A stretch of DNA of 64,000 nucleotides, taken from VFJZ01 sp046598415 (GTDB lineage Bacteria; Actinomycetota; Thermoleophilia; Gaiellales; F1-60-MAGs149). This document shows positions 58,344-64,000 of the stretch, one piece after another. The notes under the pieces were generated by a model. It searched no databases, was not told the DNA's origin, and was given only the letters and a program-made list of their open reading frames with translations. Position numbers and translations under genes: made by a program. The stretch lies in the NCBI GenBank assembly GCA_046598415.1, contig JBKJIG010000031.1, positions 1-64,000 on the forward strand. Direction: 5' to 3'. Position 1 is the stretch's first letter; every line of letters begins with the position of its first letter.

Positions 58344-59514
58344 CGCCCCGCTCGTAGCTCTTGAGGATCCGCCGGGCGACGACCATGCGGTGCACCTCGT
58401 CGGGGCCGTCGTAGATGCGTGCGAAGCGCGCGCCGAGGTACATCATCGAGAGCGGTGAGTCGCCCGAGATGCCGAGCGCGCCATGGGTCTGGACGGCGCG
58501 GTCAATCACGTCGTGCAGCACCTTCGCGGCCGAGAACTTGAGCGCCGAGATCTCGACCCGGGCCTCCTCGCCGGCATCGATCAGCCCGGCGGCGTGGAGC
58601 GTCATCAGCCGGCAGCCCTGGATCTCGGCGGCCGAGTCGGCGATCCAGTTCTGGACCGTCTGCTTGTCGGCCAGCCGTGAGCCGAACGCCTCGCGCTGCA
58701 GTGCGTAGGTGCACATCAGGTCGAACGCCCGCTGCATCTGCCCGAGCCAGCGCATGACGTGATGGATGCGTCCGGGACCCAGGCGCTTCTGCGCGATCCG
58801 GAAGCCGTCGCCACGCTCGCCGAGCAGGTTGGACGCCGGCACGCGCGCGCCGCGGAACCGCACCTCGCAGTGCGTGTTCCAGCCGTGTCCGGTGTGACCG
58901 AAGACGGGCACCGGTCGTACGACCTCCACGCCCGCCGTGTCGGCCGGCACGATGATCTGCGAGATGTGACGGTGCGGCGCTCCGTCGGGATCGGTGACGG
59001 CCATGACGATGCCGAACGCGGCTCCGTCGGCGCCGGTCTGAAACCACTTGTCGCCGTCGATGACCCACTCGTCGCCGTCCAGCACGGCGCGCGTCTGCAA
59101 GCCGGTCGGGTCGGAGCCGGACACGTCGCGCTCGGTCATCGCGAAGTACGACCGCACGTCGCCGCGCACCAGCGGCTCGAGGAAGTCGGTGCGCTGCTGC
59201 GGCGTGCCGAACATCTCGAGGATCTCGGAGTTGCCGGCGTCGGGCGCTTGACAGCCGAAGATCAGCTGCGCCCAGTAGCAGCGCCCGATCTCCTCGTTCA
59301 GATACGCGTAGGCGAGGAAGCCGCGCCCGGTGCCGCCTGCATCCGGACCGATGTGCGGCGCCCACAGACTCTCGGCGCGGGCGCGCTCGCGCAGCTGCGC
59401 GGTCAGCGCGTCGGCCGCAGCATCCTCGGCGTAGAGCGCCATCTCGTTCGGGTAGACGTGCGCCTCCATGAAGACGCGGTATCGGTCGCGGAGCGCGACG
59501 AGCTCGGAATCCAT
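58324..59514 (-). CDS. Acyl-CoA dehydrogenase (ACAD10/11 type)
   Basis: A 396-residue FAD enzyme. It shows the N-terminal helical domain, the AMTERDVSGSDPTGL segment in the middle that matches the FAD/substrate loop, VFGHTGHGWNTHCEVRFRGARV and a C-terminal helical domain ending YDGPDEVHRMVVARRILKSY. The family is that paired with APH-like kinases for removal of a phosphorylated 4-hydroxy group, as in ACAD11. Here the two are separate genes overlapping by 20 bp. A CATACT hexamer lies 9 nt before the ATG. It is 20 bp downstream of the DUF349 gene. Confidence 0.9.
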   Translation of the reverse strand: MDSELVALRDRYRVFMEAHVYPNEMALYAEDAAADALTAQLRERARAESLWAPHIGPDAGGTGRGFLAYAYLNEEIGRCYWAQLIFGCQAPDAGNSEILEMFGTPQQRTDFLEPLVRGDVRSYFAMTERDVSGSDPTGLQTRAVLDGDEWVIDGDKWFQTGADGAAFGIVMAVTDPDGAPHRHISQIIVPADTAGVEVVRPVPVFGHTGHGWNTHCEVRFRGARVPASNLLGERGDGFRIAQKRLGPGRIHHVMRWLGQMQRAFDLMCTYALQREAFGSRLADKQTVQNWIADSAAEIQGCRLMTLHAAGLIDAGEEARVEISALKFSAAKVLHDVIDRAVQTHGALGISGDSPLSMMYLGARFARIYDGPDEVHRMVVARRILKSYERGDGWRFH

Positions 59515-59534
59515 GACGTCTGGAGTATGGAGGG

Positions 59535-61076
59535 CTAGGAGCCCATCAGCGACGCCATGCGCTCGAGCTTCTGGCGCTCCTCGGCGAGCCGCTTCTCCGC
59601 TCGGCCGAGCTCACGGCTGCCCTCGGCGCGGAACTGCTCGACCCGCTGCTCGAGCTCGCTGATGTTCTGCTCGAGCTTGAGGCGCGCCGCCGACAGCGGG
59701 TTGCTGCTGCTCGGCACGGCGGTCGGCTTGGTGACGGCGCGGTCCTTCAGGCGGCCGAGGGCCTCCTGGAACTGCTCCTTGACCTCGGGCTCGACCGCGT
59801 CGGCGGCGCGGGCGAAGTTGCGCTCCAGCCGCTCGACCTCGTCGCGCGAGATGGTCGAGTCCGAGAAGGCCATCCGCTGCGCGGTGACCACCGTCTGCTC
59901 GGCCGTGGCGGCGGCGTTGGCGGCCGACCGTTCGGCGCGCGCCGCGGCCTGGCGGAGCCGGGAGAACCCGACGCCGCGTGCCTCGCGGAACTGCTGCCAC
60001 AGCTCGTCGTCGGCGTCGCGACCGGCCGAGCCGGCGCGCTTCCACGCCGCCATCAAACGATCGAGCTCGACCTGGAGCTCCTCCGGCGGCAGGCCGCCGA
60101 CGGCGCGGGCCTCGGTGATGAGGCCCTCCTTGGCGACCTTGATCTCCTCGCGCCGGCGCTGCCGCGCGGCGGCCAGCTCTCGCCGCAGCGCGAACACCCG
60201 GTCGCGGGCGCCGCGGAACTGCTGCCAGAGCGCCTGGTCCTCGGACCCGGCGCGGCCGGCCGCCTTCCACTCGGCCATCATCCGGTCGAGGCCGTCACCG
60301 ATCTTGCGCGGGTCGCCCAGTTCGAGCAGGCCCTCGCACTCGGCGATCAGCTCCTTCTTCTTCGTGGCCGCATCGGCCGACAGGCGCGAGCGCTCAGCGT
60401 GGTGCGCGTTGCGGCGCTCGAAGAAGGCGTCGCGCGCGGTCGAGAAGCGGGCCCACAGGGCGTCATCGATCTCGCGGCCGGCAGAGCCGACGGCGCGCCA
60501 GCGCTCGAGGAGTTCGCGGAAGCCGTTGGCGGCTTTCACCCAATCGGAAGAGGCACCGAGTCGTTCGGCCTCCTCGACGATCGCGGTGCGCACGACCTGG
60601 GCGGCCTCGGGGCTGTCGGCGCGGACGGCCTCGATCGTCTCGACGGGCTTCTCGTTGTCGGCGGGAGCGTCGGCCTCCGGCTCGGCCGGAGCCTCGGCAG
60701 CGGGCTCGTCGACAGCCGGCGCGTCGGCGACGGACGCCTCGGTGACGGGCTCCTCGGCGGGTGCCGCAGGGGCCTCCGCGGCGCCGGGCTCATCGGCCTG
60801 CGCCTCAGCAACGGGCTCGGCTGCGGGCGCTTCCTCGGCCACGGGCTCCTCAGCGGCCACCTCGGCCACGGGCTCCTCGGCGGCCGGCTCCTCGGCCTGC
60901 GTCTCGGCGACCGGTACTTCCTCGACCTGTGGCTGTTCGACCAATGCCTCGGCTCCCTCGTCTGGCGCCTCGGCGGCAACCTTCTCGTCAGCCGGACGCA
61001 CGGGTTCGCTGGCGCCACCCGTTCCGGCGTCCTCGGCGGGCAACTCGACAGCCTCGTGCGACTCGTCCGCGGACAT
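59535..61076 (-). CDS. DUF349 repeat protein with acidic Ala/Glu/Pro N-terminal tail
   Basis: A 513-residue cytoplasmic protein. The first 150 residues are low-complexity Ala/Glu/Pro repeats (PVAEVAAEEPVAEEAPAAEP and variants). Three DUF349 repeats follow: about 165-240 (LLERWRAVGSAGREIDDALWARF), 250-320 (MMAEWKAAGRAGSEDQALWQQF) and 325-395 (LMAAWKRAGSAGRDADDELWQQF). A C-terminal coiled coil (NISELEQRVEQFRAEGSRELGRAEKRLAEE, broken for description) completes it. DUF349 proteins are of uncertain role; some are tied to envelope or RNA functions. It is the first gene on this strand before the acyl-CoA dehydrogenase. The antisense strand of its repeat region has a Gly/Leu-rich shadow frame that is not a gene. 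Confidence 0.85.
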   Translation of the reverse strand: MSADESHEAVELPAEDAGTGGASEPVRPADEKVAAEAPDEGAEALVEQPQVEEVPVAETQAEEPAAEEPVAEVAAEEPVAEEAPAAEPVAEAQADEPGAAEAPAAPAEEPVTEASVADAPAVDEPAAEAPAEPEADAPADNEKPVETIEAVRADSPEAAQVVRTAIVEEAERLGASSDWVKAANGFRELLERWRAVGSAGREIDDALWARFSTARDAFFERRNAHHAERSRLSADAATKKKELIAECEGLLELGDPRKIGDGLDRMMAEWKAAGRAGSEDQALWQQFRGARDRVFALRRELAAARQRRREEIKVAKEGLITEARAVGGLPPEELQVELDRLMAAWKRAGSAGRDADDELWQQFREARGVGFSRLRQAAARAERSAANAAATAEQTVVTAQRMAFSDSTISRDEVERLERNFARAADAVEPEVKEQFQEALGRLKDRAVTKPTAVPSSSNPLSAARLKLEQNISELEQRVEQFRAEGSRELGRAEKRLAEERQKLERMASLMGS

Positions 61077-61148
61077 TCCTCCGTCACCGTACCCGAGATG
61101 CCTCGATCAGGCGTCATCGAACCGGCCCGGTCGTGTCCCGGATAACGG

Positions 61149-61769
61149 TCAGCTGCGGGGGATCCGCGGGCGCGGGATGTTGATGATCTCACCGAGGCGC
61201 GCAAAGCCGGTGCCGCCGAGACGGCAGATCGGCCGCAGCAGCGCCGGGTCGATCCGGCCGTCCCGGATGAGGCCGTCGCGCACGTGGAACGCCACCACCT
61301 CGCAGATCAGCAGCACGTAGTCGGTGGGCTCGTCGCGGCCGATCACGACCGACGACGAGACGCGGCACTCGAACGAGACGGGCGACTCGGCCACGCGCGG
61401 CGCCGCAACGTGCTCGCAGGGTGCCGCCGTCACGCCCGCGACGTCGAACTCGTCGACGTCGCTGAGGTAGTCGCCGGAGGTGGCGTTCATCTGCTCCAGC
61501 AGGTCCTCGGAGACGATGTTGACCACCAACTCGCCCGCCGCCATGGCGTTCCCCGCGGAGTCCTTGCGGTCGCCGTCGCCGTGCCGCGCCACCGAGATGA
61601 TCACGGTCGGCGGGGCGCCGCCAATGGCCTGGAAGAACGAGAACGGCGCCAGGTTGCGCACGCCGTCGGGGCCGAGCGTCGACACCCACGCGACGGGCCG
61701 CGGCACGACGGCGTCGGTGAGGATCCGGTAAGCGGCGGTGTCGGTGAGATCGGCGACGTCGATGCGCAT
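61149..61769 (-). CDS. Flavin reductase-like (FMN-binding split barrel) protein
   Basis: A 206-residue FMN-binding split barrel of the flavin reductase family. It begins RIDVADLTDTAAYRILTDAVVPRPVAWVSTLG, a hallmark with the FMN phosphate contact, and shows LAPFSFFQAIGGAPPTVIISV near residue 43. Family members supply reduced flavin to monooxygenases or act as stand-alone reductases. The TAGTCT hexamer 7 nt before the ATG suggests leaderless expression. It is divergent from the glutamine amidotransferase gene across a 40-bp gap. No flavin-dependent monooxygenase is adjacent. Confidence 0.85.
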   Translation of the reverse strand: MRIDVADLTDTAAYRILTDAVVPRPVAWVSTLGPDGVRNLAPFSFFQAIGGAPPTVIISVARHGDGDRKDSAGNAMAAGELVVNIVSEDLLEQMNATSGDYLSDVDEFDVAGVTAAPCEHVAAPRVAESPVSFECRVSSSVVIGRDEPTDYVLLICEVVAFHVRDGLIRDGRIDPALLRPICRLGGTGFARLGEIINIPRPRIPRS

Positions 61770-61776
61770 CGCCGGA

Positions 61777-61798
61777 AGACTACGGTTGCCTGTAGCGT
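61777..61798. promoter_or_regulatory. Divergent promoters, flavin reductase and amidotransferase
   Basis: Minus-strand TAGTCT (61782-61777) is 7 nt before the flavin reductase ATG. Plus-strand TAGCGT (61793-61798) is 11 nt before the amidotransferase GTG. The second spacing is longer than usual in this window. Confidence 0.45.
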
Positions 61799-61809
61799 TC
61801 CCGTGTCAC

Positions 61810-62514
61810 GTGACCACTCGAATTCTCGTCCTGCAGCACTCGCCCGGCGGCTTCCTCGGCGCGATCGAGCCGCCACTGCGCGCGGCCGGTGTCGAGATCC
61901 ACACGTGGCGTACGGCCGAGGAGCCGGCGCCGCCGCTGCACATCGGCGAGATCGACGGCCTGATCGGGCTCGGCGGGATCATGCACCCGGACGAGGACAT
62001 CGCGCATCCGTGGCTGTCCGAGGTGCGCGCGATGTACCGGCAGGCCGTCGCGACCAACGTCCCGACGCTCGGCATCTGCCTCGGCGTGCAGCTGATGTCG
62101 CAGGCGCTCGGCGGATCGGCCGGACCGCTCGGCCGGCTGCGCGTCGGGTTCCTGCCGGTGGAGTTCCGCGCCGGCGACGACCCGTTGTTCGGCGGGATGC
62201 CGGAGACGCTGCGGCCGCTGTCGTGGCACGAGTACGTCGCCATCCCTCCCGAGCATGCGATCGTGCTGGCCGCCGCCGACGGGACGCCGCAGGCCGTCCG
62301 GTTCGGACCGCTCGCGTGGGGCGTCCAGTTCCACGCCGAACTCGGCAGCCACGTCGCCGGCTGGTTCGAGCACGGCGGCGACCCGCTGCGCGCACGCGGC
62401 GTTGACGTCCAGGAACTGGCCGACGAGGTGCCCGTCATGGTCGAGAGCTGGCGGCCGCACGGCGAGCAGATCGGCGCGCGCTTCGCTCGGCTGGCGGCCG
62501 ACCTGCCGGTCTGA
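61810..62514 (+). CDS. Class I glutamine amidotransferase-like protein
   Basis: A 234-residue stand-alone amidotransferase domain. The nucleophile C90 is in LGICLGVQLMSQALGG, and the catalytic His-Glu pair is in GVQFHAELG near residue 177. It lacks an attached synthetase, so it either acts on an external substrate or is a GATase-like hydrolase of the YfeJ/GMP-synthase-like group, for which homologues are annotated as hypothetical. GTG start; TAGCGT is 11 nt upstream. It converges on the EctC-like gene with a 3-bp gap. Confidence 0.85.
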   Translation: MTTRILVLQHSPGGFLGAIEPPLRAAGVEIHTWRTAEEPAPPLHIGEIDGLIGLGGIMHPDEDIAHPWLSEVRAMYRQAVATNVPTLGICLGVQLMSQALGGSAGPLGRLRVGFLPVEFRAGDDPLFGGMPETLRPLSWHEYVAIPPEHAIVLAAADGTPQAVRFGPLAWGVQFHAELGSHVAGWFEHGGDPLRARGVDVQELADEVPVMVESWRPHGEQIGARFARLAADLPV

Positions 62515-62517
62515 GCC

Positions 62518-62901
62518 CTACTCCGAGGGCAGGTAGCTTCCGTCGGCGTCGTGCTTCTCGCCACCGGTGAGGGCCGGCCAGAACGTGCACACGAGCGTCA
62601 CGTCGGTGTGCGCGCGCAGGATGTGCCGGTCGTGCTGGTCGAGCACGTACATCGTGCCCGGGCGGATCGGATGCGTCTCGCCCGTCGCGACGTCGACGAC
62701 CTCGCCCTCGCCCGCGATGCAGAGGTTGGTCTCGTAGTGGTTCTTGTACCAGAGGTGCTGCTCGGAGCCGGCGCTGAGCTCGGTGTAGTGCACGGAGTGC
62801 TCCACGCCGTCGTCGCGGCGCATCAGCCGCCGGCTGCGCCAGCCCTCGCCGGAAACGTCACGGTCGGTGTCTGCGATCTCTTCGATGGTGCGCACGATCA
62901 T
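62518..62901 (-). CDS. ectC: Ectoine synthase (EctC)-like cupin protein
   Basis: A 127-residue cupin that closely resembles EctC, which closes N-gamma-acetyl-2,4-diaminobutyrate to ectoine. Conserved stretches are IVRTIEEIADTDRDV at the start, LWYKNHYETNLCIAGEGEV (metal-binding Glu and Tyr region) near residue 58, and PGTMYVLDQHDRHIL (the His/Asp block). The length matches. ectA and ectB are absent from this window, so this may be an orphan copy that takes up a precursor or has another role. The TATGCT hexamer 7 nt before the ATG suggests leaderless expression. It is divergent from the M20 peptidase gene, with a 26-bp gap. Confidence 0.8.
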   Translation of the reverse strand: MIVRTIEEIADTDRDVSGEGWRSRRLMRRDDGVEHSVHYTELSAGSEQHLWYKNHYETNLCIAGEGEVVDVATGETHPIRPGTMYVLDQHDRHILRAHTDVTLVCTFWPALTGGEKHDADGSYLPSE

Positions 62902-62908
62902 GCGCGGC

Positions 62909-62918
62909 AGCATACGCT
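62909..62918. promoter_or_regulatory. Interleaved divergent -10s of ectC and the M20 peptidase gene
   Basis: The near-palindrome AGCATACGCT holds a minus-strand TATGCT (62914-62909, 7 nt before the ectC ATG) and a plus-strand TACGCT (62913-62918, 9 nt before the peptidase ATG), sharing 2 bp. Confidence 0.5.
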
Positions 62919-62927
62919 GTCGCGGCA

Positions 62928-64000
62928 ATGACCGTCACCCACTTCATCGACAGCCGCGCGGACGAGATCGCGGCGTTCGCATCGCACCTGATCCAGCAGC
63001 CGAGCCCGAACCCGCCCGGCGACACCCGGCCTGTGGCCGCAGCCGTCCGTGAGCTGCTCGAGCGGTACGGCATCGACGTGGCGACGATCGCCGACCAGGA
63101 TCACACGCCGAACCTGGTCGCGACGATCGAGGGCAGCGCGCCCGGCCCGCACCTGGTGCTGAACGGCCACATGGACGTGTACCCCGACGGCGACGCGGCG
63201 CTGTGGACGCGGCCCGCCCGGTCGGGCGAGATCGCCGGCGGCCGGCTGCACGGCCGCGGCGCGGGCGACATGAAGAGCGGCCTGACGACGATCCTCTACG
63301 CCTTCCTGGCCCTGGCCGAGCGCGGCGACCTGCGCGGTCGCCTGTCGCTGTGCGCGGTGTCCGACGAGATGAGCTTCTCGCCGCACGGCGCACCGCTGCT
63401 GCTGGCCGAGCGGCCCGAGCTCGCCGGCGACGCGTCGATCGGCGCGGAGCCGACGTCCCCCGACTTCGTGCTCTGCGGCGAGAAGGGCATGATCTGGCTC
63501 GAGGTGCGCACGGCGGGTGACGGCGGCGCGGCGGCGTTCGCACCCGGCCTGCGCAACGCGATCGACACGATGGGCGACGTGCTCCGCGACCTTGCGGCGT
63601 ACCGCGACTGGCAGGTCGAGATGCCGGCCGAGGTGCACGCGGCGCTCGCCGCAGGTGGCACCAGCGGCCTGCCGACCGAGGCGCTCACCTACGCCGACGA
63701 CGCCGTGCTCGGCCTCTGCACGTTCAACGTTGGCAAGATCGAGGGTGGTCGCAAGATCAATCTCGTGGCCGACGAGTGCCGGGCCGAGGTCGATCTGCGC
63801 CTGCCGCCCGGCCTGACGCTCGCCGAGGTGCGGCCGTTCGTGGCCGAGGTGATCGCCCGCCATCCCGGTGCGTCGAGCACCGAGATCCAGGCGATGGAGG
63901 CGAACTGGACCGACCCCGCCGATCCGCTCATCGTCGCCATGCTGGATGCCGGCGAGCAGGTGCTCGGCACGCGTCCCCGGCCGGAGTTCGGCATCACGGC
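62928..64000 (+). CDS. M20 family metallopeptidase/deacylase (truncated at the window end)
   Basis: The visible 357 codons stay open to the last base. The metal ligands of the M20/ArgE-DapE family are present: GHMDVYP near residue 84 (H and D), RGAGDMKSG near 111 (bridging Asp) and an SDEM segment near 145 that would supply the general-base Glu, although the usual EE doublet is replaced by DE. Dimerisation domain sequence follows (GLRNAIDTMGDVLRDLAAY). Members deacylate N-acyl amino acids or peptides. The substrate is not inferable, but divergent linkage to ectC raises the possibility of an N-acetylated diamino acid. The C-terminal part is outside the window. Confidence 0.85.
   Translation, partial: MTVTHFIDSRADEIAAFASHLIQQPSPNPPGDTRPVAAAVRELLERYGIDVATIADQDHTPNLVATIEGSAPGPHLVLNGHMDVYPDGDAALWTRPARSGEIAGGRLHGRGAGDMKSGLTTILYAFLALAERGDLRGRLSLCAVSDEMSFSPHGAPLLLAERPELAGDASIGAEPTSPDFVLCGEKGMIWLEVRTAGDGGAAAFAPGLRNAIDTMGDVLRDLAAYRDWQVEMPAEVHAALAAGGTSGLPTEALTYADDAVLGLCTFNVGKIEGGRKINLVADECRAEVDLRLPPGLTLAEVRPFVAEVIARHPGASSTEIQAMEANWTDPADPLIVAMLDAGEQVLGTRPRPEFGIT

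Noticed and set aside
60399..61145. A Gly/Leu-rich 248-codon plus-strand frame opposite the DUF349 tail
   Set aside because: It mirrors the Ala/Glu/Pro repeats of the real protein; repetitive coding produces repetitive antisense frames. No start signal.

Overview
The window is about 70% G+C, densely packed and rich in 4-bp ATGA/GTGA start-stop overlaps. It looks like an actinobacterial chromosome, probably a deep-branching lineage such as Thermoleophilia. The gene types support this: a SARP regulator, an ANTAR regulator, an ECF sigma with a RskA-like anti-sigma, ThyX in place of ThyA, MMPL and VanW proteins, and many TANNNT hexamers 6-9 nt before start codons that suggest leaderless mRNAs. 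The taxonomic placement is inference. No phage, transposase, integrase or CRISPR array was seen.

Layout. 0-7.5 kb: a partial ABM-domain monooxygenase, tRNA-Thr with its terminator, an acid-sugar kinase/PdxA2 pair, two permeases, and a SARP-histidine kinase-response regulator operon. 7.8-12.3 kb: secreted proteins of unknown role and a heparinase-fold protein lacking expected catalytic residues. 12.3-18.2 kb: an operon of a SufR-like Fe-S regulator, a membrane-anchored protein and a 1512-residue membrane multicopper oxidase with six predicted cupredoxin domains. 18.4-28 kb: MMPL transporter, VanW protein, zinc-ribbon protein, LysR, an ANTAR regulator with a small Cys protein, a PAS-GGDEF cyclase, tRNA-Tyr and the principal sigma factor. 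28-37 kb: housekeeping genes (asparaginase, Fpg, pgsA-plsY with a pseudo-histidine kinase, SDR, ECF sigma/anti-sigma, thyX, M32 carboxypeptidase, GcvT-like protein, cold-shock protein). 37-42.3 kb: CapA, GntR and a CoA-binding/MetY/D-serine dehydratase-like operon.

42.3-48.4 kb holds two conflict- or stress-like units: a SLOG-fold protein coupled to a 2TM-RCK-RCK-RyR protein, and a DUF4062-STAND-TPR protein whose Walker A lysine is missing. 48.5-51.7 kb is a cobalt-type nitrile hydratase operon with two full-length beta subunits and a His-rich alpha subunit, divergent from a CE7 esterase. 51.8-55.7 kb couples an oxalate-CoA-ligase-like enzyme, a ketopantoate-reductase-like enzyme and a diaminopropionate ammonia-lyase. 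56-64 kb contains a lipoprotein, a permease, an APH-kinase/acyl-CoA dehydrogenase pair, a DUF349 protein, a flavin reductase, a class I amidotransferase, an orphan ectoine-synthase-like protein and a truncated M20 peptidase.

Two window-wide patterns stand out. One is the recurrent start-proximal -10 hexamer, including interleaved -10s in divergent gaps of 18-54 bp. The other is a three-copy repeat built on tandem 13-bp palindromes (GGGGTCTGACCCC) exactly 28 bp apart, each copy downstream of a gene.
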